Source of the DNA: Haemaphysalis longicornis
Taxonomy: Eukaryota; Arthropoda; Arachnida; Ixodida; Ixodidae
NCBI GenBank assembly: GCA_013339765.2
Contig: CM023453.1
Span: 33,078,468-33,142,467, forward strand
Direction: 5' to 3'
Length of the DNA: 64,000 nucleotides
A program made the position numbers and the translations under genes. Under the pieces are notes generated by a model. That model searched no databases. It saw only the letters and a program-made list of their open reading frames with translations, and was not told the origin of the DNA. Below, piece by piece: positions 1 to 10,982 of this stretch. How positions within the stretch are numbered: position 1 is the stretch's first letter; each line of letters opens with the position of its first letter.

Positions 1-1794
1 TGGCGAGGGTGGTTGTGTATTTTCCCGTTTTCTCTTACACGTTGGTTAGATTTCGCTGTGCGAGAGAGAGAGGAAGACTGGCTTGATTGAGCGAAATGCC
101 GCAAAGGCTCATCGCTCGCCTGCTAACGACGCGTGTACAGATGCCCTGTAGACACGCTCGGATACGCGCCCGGGGATTATGTGTACCTGGCAGAGGAGGC
201 GAGCCAGTCCGCGATACGGCGCAAGAACGATTTACCGCGTATGTTCCTTTGGCGCGCCTCTCCGGCTCTGTCCACCTCTGGCGCTTTGCCGGAACCGCTT
301 TGCCGCGTGAGGGATGCGCGGATTACGCAACGAGTTTGTAGCGGAGCGCTTGGGGCAGCCGTTTTCTTTCTTTCGCTGATTTTCTTCTTAAAAATGTTCA
401 CCTGCTCCTCGTGAACCGATGGCACTAGTATGACACGTGTGGACACTGCAGGAAGCAACCTTGCGAACCATCGCTACAGCGACCGACGTTGCTAAAATAT
501 TCCTCTCTTGCAAATGTCTTTTTTTTTTTACCTCGGGTTCTTATTACCTCACACTAACGACAGCTCGATCGTTGATGTGGAAATGGGACCGTTCTTGAAA
601 GCTCCTCTAAGCGAGGAATTGTAACGACACGTGCGGTATAAACCGTGTCTGTGTGAAAGCTAGTTTCTGCCCAATGATATAACTCTTTGACAAGGCAACT
701 GGCCGGAATTTTTCGGATCTGCGGATGCGTTGTATCAGAAGCATCCGTGAAAACGTGGTGGGGTGCACGGAGAATTTGTGAAGAAGTCATGAGGGGGATA
801 CCTGGACCATCCCTGTCCTTTCCACCTGAGGCGTGGCCAACCGGAACAGCGCCGCGGAGAGATAGGGAAACAAATGACGTGAAGGATGTTTCTTCAGGCC
901 TTTCAGATGTTTCTTTTGTCCATCCCATCCGTTACACCTGCGGACGGGATGCGGCGTGGTGAGGAGCTTCAGGTCACGGGCGGTCGGATGAAAGCCGCAC
1001 AACGCAATAGATCAAAGCTTGTGGCAATTGGCCCTGAATTGTATCCAGCTTGTACAGCAACCTCTGGGATAAAAGGTGCAGCAAATCAAAAGTTTAGTTC
1101 CTGTGCTCCCCGTCAGATGGCGCCAGCGTGCTAGTGCGCCTCAATGTGCTTGCGCGGCAGGCAGTGAAGATGTCGCATATACTGATGCCTGTTACGTGAG
1201 GAAATGTTCATTTTATTTTTGTAGTCCAAATATAGCAGTTGCCCATAGTTTACAGGGGGTACTTTTCCGTGAGCGTGTGGCGGGGAGCTTGTGGTGGTAG
1301 GCGTACCACACACAGTAAGACTTCAAGTACAGCACTCTTCCTTTGTCTTTCCCGCACTATATATCCTCCGAGTAAAGTGTCGCACCTGCGCTTACTACTG
1401 CTGGTTTCTGGCAGTAAACCCATGTTAAGTGCAGCCTTCACATGCGGCCAAGCTTCTTTTGTGGTTTTGTATTTGTAGCTAGGCAAATGTTTCCTAGAGT
1501 ACGGCTCCAGCTTTTACCAACAGTAGCGACAGCTGTCCACCCACCCCTCGATGCCCAAGTAAATAAACGTGCTGCAGCAGTACAAGCCATGACTAACTTA
1601 ACGGGTTTCCAATGTGGCATTGCGACGGGCCACCAACAGGATTCGCAATGGGGTCGGTATACGAACGATTCTCATGTGCTTAAAAATGGGCTTGCAGAAG
1701 CCGACGCTGTCAGCCTTGCTACAGGTGTCCAGAAGGTTGCGGAAGGACCGCCTCAAGGTAGCGAGATATAGTGGATAGCTGTCTGTAACTAAGT
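1..1794. other. No gene recognised (upstream intron or 5' region)
   Basis: Only short, mutually overlapping open frames, none with family resemblance. No T-box exon (the part ending in ITKSGR) could be found here or up to 5168, so the upstream exon lies outside the window. Confidence 0.6.
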
Positions 1795-1914
1795 TGCACT
1801 ATAAGTTTTAAGCGCCAAATATTTAGACAGGGAACGAAAAGGACAGAGACGTGCGCATGTGTCGTTCCTTCTCGTCCCCTGTCTAAATATTCGACGCTTG
1901 CAACTTATAATGGA
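1795..1914. repeat. Hairpin repeat (arms about 45 bp)
   Basis: The arms around ataagttttaagcgccaaat at 1797-1841 and 1867-1912 are imperfect reverse complements, sharing the core aaatatttagacaggg. The loop is about 25 bp. It probably is a miniature inverted-repeat element; flanking duplications were not resolved. Confidence 0.65.
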
Positions 1915-2146
1915 TTACTAACTTTTTTATAGCTCGAACCCACACGTTCAAGTCACACGTAGCTGTAACTCAGCAGCAGCAACACAAAAAGGTGGCTTCA
2001 ATTCCATTGAAAGTGTTTTTATCTCTCTTCTACATGGAACGGTACGTAGATCTGCTTGCTGTCATATATATGCAGATAGTGTAAAGGGAAGGAGGTGGAG
2101 GAGCCAGATTTGGCACATTTTTCAGACTTTACTTTCCATCCCCTGA

Positions 2147-2433
2147 CCGGGGCGTCGCCAGGGGGGGTGTTTGGGTGTCAGAATACCTCACTAAATTTTC
2201 TGAACGGTGTCTGAACGGTGTCCCCCTCTGTCTTTTCCACCTTTCGGCCTTTGTTTCGTGCACGCTGTTCAAACTCCGCATTCGTGTATTCATGTGTAAA
2301 AACAAAATAAGAAAATTAGACAGGAAAATGAAAATGTAATTATGTTTGCGTGCACCCTGTCTTTACTCTCCGGCTTTTTTTTCTGCCGGCGGTGTATAAC
2401 ACCACCCGAAAAAAAATTATGGCTACGCCACTT
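2147..2433. mobile_element. Short hAT-type non-autonomous element (8-bp target duplication)
   Basis: The 8-bp direct repeat tcccctga occurs at 2139-2146 and 2434-2441. The element inside has imperfect terminal inverted repeats, ccggggcgtcgccag on the left and atggctacgccactt on the right (reverse complement aagtggcgtagccat). Such ggcgtagcca termini with 8-bp duplications are typical of hAT elements. No transposase is encoded. Confidence 0.65.
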
Positions 2434-3159
2434 TCCCCTGAGATGAGTGGGTAGAAGAAAACCAACTTTGGCTAGACTTTTAATGTCGGCGTGTAGGCGT
2501 TGTATGTTGATGCCTCGGAAATACCTGTGTTGAGCAGCTGGGACATACCGGAGACCATGCCATTACCTACCAGGATTAGTCGACGGCAGTTTCATTGTGC
2601 TCCAGCACTTTTCGGGAGAAGTTATTAGGTACCTTAGTGGGGCCAACCGAAAACATTTTCTCTTCCCAGTTCCGGCTGGAGGTTCACATTCAATGCGTAA
2701 TAAGTAATGTCACTGGAAAGTGGCGCACTCTGTACAACCGGGGGAATGCGAACATGCGAACGAGTTATGTTCGTCAGAGTTTGTTCAGAGCGTCGATGTG
2801 ACAAGCAGGCAGTCTGTAAGATATAACGAAGCGAAAACCTGTGTGACTTAAGTGTATTACCAAAATCGTCTGCAAGAACAAAGCGCGATGAACAGACTCC
2901 TTAAGGACCGATGGGTGTAAAGGGTGGCGTCCGCTCCTACGGCCATGCCTTTGACCATGCCGCCCAACAAAAGTTGTAAAGAAGGTTGTTTTGAATTAAA
3001 TGCGCATAGATTCACAAGACAGTACTGCTTGGGCTTTCTTCGCCACTGGCTGGTATGCAGATATGGCATGAACACCTTTAAAAATACTTCATGGTATACC
3101 GTGCCCCGGTGTAAGGAAGAACGCAGCAGGGAAAGCGTGTCTTCCTGGGATGGGTGAAT

Positions 3160-3490
3160 AACGTCGTAAGCACTCGGTGCACGTTAAGGAAGAAAAAAAT
3201 AACTTTATTTTCACAAGGATCCCCTGGTCCGGAGCTCCCGGGATGGCCGACAGGGCCTTCTCTGCGCGTTCAATACGCGTCCTTTGCACTTCCGCGCTAG
3301 AGTCGGCCAGCCTCCTTTCCCATGAAATGGGGGTAGGATTGGGTATGGGGGGAAGGTTAGGGTTCTGTGTACATGTCCATAGAGTGTGATAGATGCTATA
3401 GGGTAGTCCCCGCAGTTTGGACACTTGGGGGTACCCGGTAATCGTTGGAATCGGTGTGTTAGGTGTACAGTAGGTAGCGTGTTTGTCTGA
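3160..3490 (-). mobile_element. 3' end of a non-LTR (LINE) retrotransposon
   Basis: The reverse strand encodes YHTLWTCTQNPNLPPIPNPT and SWERRLADSSAEVQRTRIER, the end of an ORF2 protein as seen in LINEs of ticks. Upstream is a degenerate CPNCG segment in a shifted frame. A 3' terminus GTGAAAATAAAGTTATTTTT follows at 3215-3190. Heavily 5'-truncated, as usual for LINEs. Confidence 0.65.
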
Positions 3491-3884
3491 ATTTGCCTTA
3501 TAGTACAGCGGATTCCCGGCGAGTGAGTGTTTTGTGTGGTGTTGGGTGCTTTTGTCTGTTTTGACGGGCTGTCCGTAGCAGATCAGCTGCCGAATCTGGT
3601 GGCGACAGAAAAAAAAAATGACCACATCTTTCCGCGGGGGAAACCATGGGGTGATGCGACGCATCTGGGCGGTGCTTGTTACGGTTGCGCCGACCATCGC
3701 GGTAGCAGACCTGCTAGTCTCCATTCAAATCATCGGTGGTCATCGGATGTCATCGGAGCGGCGGCGGTGGAGCGACTGAGCGGAGCGGCGCAGTTATTGC
3801 GTTTATATGTACCGCGCGTTAACGGTGAGGGGAATGAGAGAGAGCAGCGCATGCGCACGTGTTAACCGAGCACTAACGCGCGCT

Positions 3885-3965
3885 GACGCACAGTTGGCGT
3901 TGCGGTGAGAGCGGGTGCTAACACACAGATGGCGCTGCGGTGAGAGCGGCGTTACCGCGCAGCTG
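3885..3965 (+). repeat. Short tandem duplication
   Basis: Two to three diverged copies of a 38-bp unit with core ggcgttgcggtgagagcgg in a CpG-rich stretch. Confidence 0.6.
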
Positions 3966-4120
3966 GCGTGGCTAGGAGAATGGGGAAGGGATGCGGACTA
4001 CGGATGGACGCCGGAGGGACAAGGCGAGTTAAAGATATGCGTCGCATCTAAAAACTGTGCGGACGCCGCGATCGACGGTCCGCCAAGCCGCTGTAACGCG
4101 GCGTTGCGATGGGGTGGGCC

Positions 4121-4178
4121 ACGGCCTCCGCGATCGGCTGCCGGCGGCGCGCCGCCGGCAGCAAATCACGGAGGCCAC
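4121..4178. repeat. GC-rich palindrome
   Basis: A perfect 24-bp palindrome (ctgccggcggcg and its complement, 4138-4161) lies within a longer imperfect inverted repeat (ggcctccgcgat ... atcacggaggcc). Confidence 0.8.
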
Positions 4179-4869
4179 GGGTGGGCATGGCCGCTACCAT
4201 TTAGTCCACGAGGTGTCGCTATCATATAATTTAGTTCGCCGTCGCGCCTGCGAAGCTTCGTTGTCCGCGTCCGTACTCATTGTAATTTTATCTTGTCACT
4301 CGCTGACGCCCGCCGCAGTTGGCGTTCAGCCTTCTAAACATATTCTTGCTCGTGTGTCATGTTAACAGTTCTCTGTCGTCTGCTTGCGAATTTGCGCAGA
4401 TGGCTCACACGTAAGGCGTATACCAATATTCCCGAGGAAAAAAAATCTTGTACATAATCTTTACTTCAAATTGCTGTCTCGGCAATATAATCAAGGGTGA
4501 TCCTCGTCACCCTGACTTTTGTTCCCAGAGAAGCCAAAAGATGACCGGAAGGTGTTCACCCTGTCCTTCCTAAGAAGAAATGCTTACCATCAGAGGACAA
4601 GCGGTAATACGTGATGCACCGCAATTTCAGGCTGACATATGTCAATGGAAATGCTCTGCTATGTCCCCGCCATGTTTTGTATAAGTATACGGTCCCCCTC
4701 ATCGTCTGTCCTATCGTCTGTCCCTCTATGGCTTGGTGGTGGTGGTTCTGGTTTGCGGCAGGATAAGGAAAGGAAATGCACTGGGGATGTTTTGAGCTCG
4801 GCAGGGAGCTCACCTGCACACAACCCAGTGCAGGGGAAGGAAAGTAGAGGGGGAGTGATAGGATAACGT

Positions 4870-5072
<203 letters not shown>

Positions 5073-5168
5073 GCCAGTCCGGACACATCACTCAATCACT
5101 GCACTCCTGGCTGCGGCCGCTGTCCACGTCTTCCAGCAAGTCACCTCCGCACTGTTGTTGTTTCGCAG

Positions 5169-5440
5169 GCGGATGTTTCCGGCCTACAAGGTTCGTGTGA
5201 CGGGCCTGGACAAGAAGGCCGAAGTACATCATGCTGATGGACATCGTGGCCGCGGACGACTGCCGGTACAAGTTCCAGAACCGGCGCTGGGTGGTGGCGG
5301 GAAGGAAGGCCGACCCCGAGATGCCCAAGCGAATGTACATCCACCCGGACTCTCCCTTCGACCGGGGAGCAGTGGATGCCGAAGGTGGTCTCCTTCCACA
5401 AGCTCAAGCTCACCAACAACATCTCCGACAAGCACGCTTT
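5169..5440 (+). CDS. TBX2: TBX2/3-type T-box gene, exon A (central T-box)
   Basis: This exon encodes the middle of the T-box, the DNA-binding domain of the TBX2/TBX3/omb family of nuclear transcriptional regulators that pattern appendages and sensory organs. The translation, over shifting frames, reads RMFPAYKVRVTGLDKKA, then MLMDIVAADDCRYKFQNRRW, PEMPKRMYIHPDSP, and FHKLKLTNNISDKH, all diagnostic of TBX2/3. The acceptor is a pyrimidine-rich tract ending in cag at 5166-5168 and the donor is GTGAGT at 5441. The reading frame is broken by an extra base near 5221, an extra T near 5357, a missing G near 5436, and an additional in-frame codon (AGG, 5303-5305) inside the invariant VAGKADP stretch. 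With these removed the exon is one base plus exactly 89 codons and joins exon B in phase 0. The indels are inferred to be assembly errors. The exon encoding the first part of the T-box is not in the window. Confidence 0.93.
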
Positions 5441-8028
5441 GTGAGTATATTTCTAGCGATATAAAATGGCCCTGGCATTTGTGCGAGAAAAAAAAAACAG
5501 TTTGAACGGACTCCCTGCACAGCTGCGTCACAATCTCAGCTATTGCCAGCTCTTGTAGAATTAATGTTGCGCTGTTAGGCCGCTAGCACCGTCCTCAACG
5601 CATGCATGGCCATTGTTGCGCCTGTACTGCACGGTACATAATGCAGTCATCGGAAAGGTAATGGTCGTGCGCCTTGGAAACATGCCTTCTTTCTCCGAAA
5701 GAAGACAGAAAACGATTTTATTCGGCACTGTAAAGGAAAACCGGCCTGTTGCAGCGGTTTTATGCGATTTAGCTCCACGGGACAATGGTATACCTCCACC
5801 AGGCCACAGCCCACATTAACTCAGCCGAGGACGCATTGGCTTTCGGTTCGATACGAGGAGCGTTGCGCCCAGTTTTGTTATTTGCAGAACAATTACAGCC
5901 ATACAAGAATGACAGCGCTGTATACACTTCTGTTTTTCAGTGTCCAGCGTTGTTAATTCTTCTGCAGTGTACATTCGTTATTTGAAAGCGTCAATCGCTT
6001 TGAACTTAAGCCACTGGCTCGACAGCCTCGTGTGCGTCGCCGTCGCGGCTTCCTGGACAAGGTTGGGCGAAGACCACAAAATTTCCAAGAAAAAACAATG
6101 AAGTAAAAAAAAAGAGTACATCCCAGCAGAAATTGTTTCCAGCTACTTGTGGCCTTCTTTGCTATGTTATGTATTACGCTCCTAATGGACCCGGCAGCAG
6201 GACTTTGAACCGGACGCGTCGTGGGTCCATCGCGTCCGTGCAAGTGTCATAATAACGCACGCATGCTGGCGTGGCCTGTCAAAAAATGGAATTCATTAGC
6301 AAAGCCGCTGTTCCGAGCGCGCACACGCGCGCGCTGTGGCCGAGAAGCCCGGCTAGCCGCATAAAAGTGTATGACCAGGAGGCGAGGCTTTCGCAGCTGC
6401 TGCATGCGCGGCGTCCCGTGGTCGCCGGCACAGTTTGCTTTTCCTCCGCTGGCTACGCTGGGGATCATTTCCTCGCTAGGTACGGCGTTATTCTGCGGGC
6501 GCCTAGCATCTCCACCGACCCATTACAAGGCCGTTGGAGGCCAAACTGTTTCTGCAACCTTCGCCGGGCTTCCCTTTGGCTTCCGGTTGTGCAGGGGCCC
6601 GCCCATCAAATCTCTCAATTGAAGCTCAGCACGCTGATTGTTGCTTTGGGAAACAACAGCCGTCGGTCGATAATTACCTGCTTTCCTCGGAGAAGTACAT
6701 GCGTTGAGTGGCGTCCCGCGTTAGTTAATCGGAGCTCGGGATCGGACTGTCCCTGTGCCCGATGATCACGAGCGGTTTGGCTTGTGCCACGGCCTCATCG
6801 GTCAGGTGCAGGAGCCCCGCAAAGCGGTGATACGCTCAGCTCCAATGCGAGTACCTGTAACACATTTCACGTTCTCTTAAACAGTTCCTCGAACAGTTAA
6901 CTGAAGCCGCGTACGTGTTATAAGTGAAGTCTCCCGAGAGGGGTACGAGTGTCCACTGCTTACAGATATCGCTTGTGCGGACGTTTAATTGAGGCCTGGC
7001 CGTATTGTACACCGGTATAAGCAGCTTCTCTCTTTGCCTGCTTTTTAGCGGTATCTTTTCCTTGTCTCCACGGTTCTATTGGTAACCACATAACTAGCCA
7101 TTACTGACCATAACAAATCTGCCTAGACTGTATAGCTCCAGTTCTATTGAAAAGGTCCAATTGGGGTACGTTCGGGCTTACATTAGTTATAAATGAGTGA
7201 ACATCTAAAACTGCAAGCATTCCTCGTCCAGATATGCATGATTTATAAAAAAAAACAGTTATTATCCAACGACTGTGTGAGTTGTTTTTTTTTTTGCAGT
7301 TTTTTTGCTCTCCCGTATATCAACACCTATTAAACACGGCAGGCACCACTAACGAAAGACAGCAGTTTATAAGGCACGTGCATAATTGCATGTGCTTTCA
7401 AAACATGCGATGCTGGTTCGCGGGGAATCGCGTGTTTAGTACTGAATACTCCAGATGGCGCTACACGACGAAGGCGGTCAAGATCGCCATGTTGGCTGCT
7501 GGCTTCTCCATAGGCGAAAATCGTTTTTATTATTATCTAAGTAAGCAGGTATGTGCCGTCGCCGTCCCTAATGTTAAAATACAACACGAAATGCGACCAC
7601 TCGTGTATAGTTTGAGTGCGAATAGAAAAGCGGTTCGCTCAGAAATATTTTCAAAAGACGCTCGTTATCGTCGTAACGCGTTTGTACGTGGTGTGCTAGA
7701 TGCATAGGTCTGCTGGTGTAGGGCACTGAACGACCTTTGTGAACACTAACTTTTTTTTTTGTTCAGTGGTCATCATCATGCCACATGCGTCAAGCGCGTT
7801 AAAAATGCGCTGTTTCTGGAACCTAGGGGCCACGTAGAGGTTCATCTTTACGTCGGGTCTCATCCATTTGTTAATTCTTTCATCTTCGCACGTGTCGCCA
7901 GCTGCGGTGATATGCCCTCACTCCGTTGCATGTGGATCCCGTTTGTACATGACTACTTTCCACTCAAACATCCTATCCACAGTTCAGCATCATAGCGGGT
8001 TGCCTTTTCTCCCGTGCCCTTTTCACAG
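5441..8028 (+). other. Intron A-B of the T-box gene
   Basis: Bounded by GTGAGT at 5441 and a ttttcacag acceptor. I see no further coding exon or recognisable mobile element in it. An open frame at 7282-7707 (141 codons) resembles nothing I know and is not supported as a gene. Confidence 0.75.
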
Positions 8029-8177
8029 ACCATCCTGAACTCGATGCACAAGTACCAGCCTAGGTTCCACCTGGTTCGGGGCCAACGACATCCTCAAGCT
8101 TCCGTACAGCACCTTCCGGACGTACGTCTTCAAGGAAGACGGGCTTTATCGCTGTCACTGCCTACCAGAATGAGAAG
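8029..8177 (+). CDS. TBX2: TBX2/3-type T-box gene, exon B
   Basis: This exon continues the T-box from exon A after a 2.6-kb intron. Translation gives TILNSMHKYQPRFHLVR, NDILKLPYSTFRTYVFKE and FIAVTAYQNEK, the family-typical core with the TAYQN motif that contacts DNA and the dimer partner. The acceptor is ttttcacag (ending 8028) and the donor is GTGCGT at 8178. Two extra bases break the frame: one in the G run at 8078-8081 and one near 8138. Without them the exon is exactly 49 codons, phase 0 at both ends, which matches its neighbours. No amino-acid substitution breaks the family signature, so decay of a pseudogene is less likely than sequence error. Confidence 0.94.
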
Positions 8178-8324
8178 GTGCGTGCGATGTGTGTTCTATC
8201 GGGCCATACTTTTCTTCTATGCATACGGTTTATTGGCGCATGAACCCACATCCATGTATCTACCAAGTTGGAGTGAGTGCTAATGTTTTCTATGTGTGTG
8301 TGCTTGCGTACACACTAAACTTTT

Positions 8325-8520
8325 TTACACCCTTTTAACCAAAAAGGGTGTATCATAAGTGGAAAAAGGGTGTTGGGAGACCTTTACACCCTTTTTCTTG
8401 AAACTCAACACCCTTTTCCTAGCCCTACACCCTTTTTGTGGGATGAAAAGGGTGTTGATCAACTTCAACACCCTTGTTTTTTTTTAGGGTGTTGAAAGGG
8501 TGTGGAAATGGTGTTCAGCT
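8325..8520. repeat. Cluster of acaccctttt / aaaagggtgt motifs in both orientations
   Basis: About a dozen copies of the 10-bp motif aaagggtgtt or its reverse complement occur at irregular spacing in 200 bp, just downstream of exon B's donor. Similar ggtgtgaaataggtgttc copies reappear near 8785-8815. Not a simple tandem array. Confidence 0.75.
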
Positions 8521-8884
8521 GTTCATTGAATTAGGCCATGTTTGGATGTATAATAGCACTGGAAAGAAGAAGACATCCCCTCGTATACTCCTCTACTCGC
8601 AAAAAAATTTCAAACGCAAAAAAAATAATTGCTCGTATCCAATGATAGCTCGTTTCCATATGCGGTGCACCGCATGCCCCAAGTTTAGCTTTGGCACGTG
8701 AAACAATAATTTGAACCTTCAAAATTGAAAATGACTGTAGTCGTGTGTTTACCGACTGCAACACGCTTGGCTTCCTGTAGGTTGTTGAAACGGTGTGAAA
8801 TAGGTGTTCAGTTGCAAAAAAAGAACAGCGGAGCTGGGGATCGACCTAGTTTCTTCCGGTGTTTCTAAGTTTTGTTATGTTTGC

Positions 8885-9290
8885 TAAGCTTTGCAATGTG
8901 CCCCGGTGTGTAAGAAAGCGGCCTCGGACAAGTATCAACGTGCCTGGGAACGGCCGGATCGCGGGCGCCTCGCTGTCGGCGTGATCCAAACTACGGCGGC
9001 TGCAGATGCGGCGTGTGGCCACTTGTCTCGGCGGGCAAACGCCGCAGCTGAGATCTCCTCTCCCCCTTTCTCAGACTCAACGTGCGCCGCTACTGCCGGC
9101 CTTTCACGAACTCTGGAAAGAGTAAACCATGCAGTAAACTAGTTAAGTTTGCCTTCAGCTTATTGTCGTCGTCGCCAAGGCAGCAATCTTTGCTGCTAGC
9201 CCACCAACACGCTACCTCACATGATGGAGGCGACGGAGCCCGGTTCGGGGACGCCGTCCCGAATGTCACAACTGGTGGCAGCGGTGGGAT
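8885..9290 (+). mobile_element. LTR fragment with primer-binding site, related to the solo LTR, opposite orientation
   Basis: The stretches 9045-9095 and 9125-9255 match the reverse strand of 9640-10085 (shared core gaggcgacggagcccggttc), with about 190 bp missing in the middle. At 9271 a TGGTGGCAGCGGTGGGAT stretch looks like a tRNA primer-binding site directly after the LTR end. It is thus the 5' LTR end of a related element in + orientation, truncated soon after. The left boundary is uncertain. Confidence 0.6.
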
Positions 9291-9345
9291 GGCAACTTTG
9301 TAATATTCTCTTCTTCGAAAAGCATCGTCTCGATACGCAAATAGT

Positions 9346-9631
9346 CTAAAGAAAACAAAGAAAGGTGAGACAGTCAACATAACTGGTAGGACAGTGCTGA
9401 CAGTCATCCACTGGCCCCGAATGCAGCGTCTCTCTCACCCTGGTAGCTTGTTTGCAACGCCGGAGGTTTATCAAGTGGCCTGAGCCGGTATCATCACTCA
9501 ACGTGATCGCATGGTACGGCTTCATTCGGGCCACATGTACAGCTCCCGGAAGCGCATTCCGTCGAGATTGAACGGTTCCTTCGGGAAGCACGTGATACGT
9601 CACGTTACTCAGTTCGCGCACCACTTTGCAA
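9346..9631 (-). pseudogene. Gypsy integrase fragment, C-terminal end
   Basis: The reverse strand encodes KVVRELSNVTYHVLPEG and VHVARMKPYHA, the conserved C-terminal module of Ty3/gypsy integrases that follows the GPY motif. It continues the fragment at 10317-10545, from which it is separated by a solo LTR. The frame then runs through an unremarkable tail to a stop near 9346. Confidence 0.75.
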
Positions 9632-9635
9632 GGGC

Positions 9636-10312
9636 TGTTCCATTGGTGAACGCGTCCCCGAACCGGGCTCCGTCGCCTCCGTCATGTAGTGGTAGCGTGG
9701 TGGTCGAGAGGCGAGCAAAAGCAGCTGTCTTGGGGTTGACGACAAAGAGCCGATGCAAAATTTAACTCTTTTACTGCATGGCGAGAGATGAACAGCGATG
9801 ATACAGGAACAACACCCTTCCGGGCGAGCTTACAGCATGACTCGAACATAGTAACAGCACGATCCGATGCTGCCGATCGAATGAAACGCGATCTGAAAAC
9901 TGGTATTTATAACCTGAAGCGCCAGCGGTGAGCCAGCTTTCACAGTTCTTTCCACACGGCACAAAAAGGATACAGACACACATGAGCACTCTTTCCCGGT
10001 CAACGTTACGTTCTCCCCGGTCTCATGAGAGCGGCGTTAGTGGCGCACGTTGAGTCTGAGAAAAGAAGGGGGAGGAGATCTAGGCCAGCAGCGACCTCCC
10101 GCAGTTGCATGCCTCTTCACGCAGAATAGTTTATTTTGTATTTTGCAACTCCCGTGGGGTGCGTCACCGCAACATGCACCCGTGCGGCGGAAATACTCCT
10201 GCGTGTCATAGCTTGCTTGAGGAGGACGGCTTTACCGCCAAGCACGCGAAGCATCCCCGCACTACACGAAGCAGCACGCGCGCACAGGATAGCGGCGCGT
10301 TGAATCGTAACA
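9636..10312 (-). mobile_element. Solo LTR inserted into a decayed gypsy integrase
   Basis: On the reverse strand the 677-bp LTR runs from TGTTACG to GGAACA, with TG and CA termini. The 4-bp target duplication gggc is at 9632-9635 and 10313-10316. A TATA-like tataaatacc lies on the reverse strand near 9900. It has no internal coding region, as expected after recombination between two LTRs. It splits an integrase coding sequence between FGP and the following KVVRELSNVTY. Confidence 0.8.
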
Positions 10313-10316
10313 GGGC

Positions 10317-10545
10317 CAAAGTAACGGCGTAAAAGTTCTTCACGCACAAACTTTGTCATCAGACTGGTAGGCCACGTCTCTGTGGTAGTTGTACCGGCGC
10401 GCGTCGATTTTGTGCTGGTTCGACAGTGCGTAAGATGCCGAACTGCTTCGACGCAGCGAGCGAATTCTTCTGCGCCTGGAATTACCGGTTCGCTTCCATT
10501 CGGCAAAATCATCGCATCAAGCATCGTGGTGACCCCCTACCGTGA
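10317..10545 (-). pseudogene. Gypsy integrase fragment, region before the GPY motif
   Basis: The reverse strand encodes LDAMILPNGSEPVIPGAEEF, VEAVRHLTHCRTS, then in another frame DARRYNYHRDVAYQSDDKVC, and again EELLRRYFGP. These are the typical segments downstream of the integrase core in gypsy elements. The frame shifts and a missing VW-P-RRRG segment show that it is decayed. Confidence 0.75.
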
Positions 10546-10982
10546 ACCCTATATATGGAGTAGTTTCTTGTGGTGCCGTGTTCTACGCGAATATAACGCA
10601 AGGGAGTGCGTTGTTCCAGTTCTTGCGGTCATCGCTAACATACACGGAAATCATATCTGCTGTGGTTTTGTTAAGTCACTCGATCAGTCATTTAGTTTGG
10701 GAACTGTACGCCGTCGTGCGGCGGTGATCGGTGTAGGAAAGTGTCATGATTTCTTCAGTAAGCGCTGGTATAAACGCGGTACCCCTGGGTGGCGTTAGGA
10801 CAATGATGAAGCGAACCACGGGTGACGGTGAAGCGATGTATTTACACTGCTTGCACGAAGTCGGCCATGAGACAGAAACCGCGCAGGCTGCGTGCCGGAC
10901 ACAGCTTATTCGTCGTCAATAGTTCTGCTTCAACACTACAGTGCTATACGAGCACAATTCGTCGTCACCTCGTAACAATATA

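Larger units (their letters stand above)
3491..4869. other. No gene recognised; CpG-rich patch
   Basis: Apart from the duplication at 3885-3965 and the palindrome at 4121-4178, nothing is recognised. The patch 3630-4180 is unusually CpG-rich and may be a decayed mobile element. Confidence 0.5.

Noticed and set aside
7282..7707. 141-codon gene in intron A-B
   Set aside because: Starts in a T run, has no domain and no conserved pattern that I can recognise.
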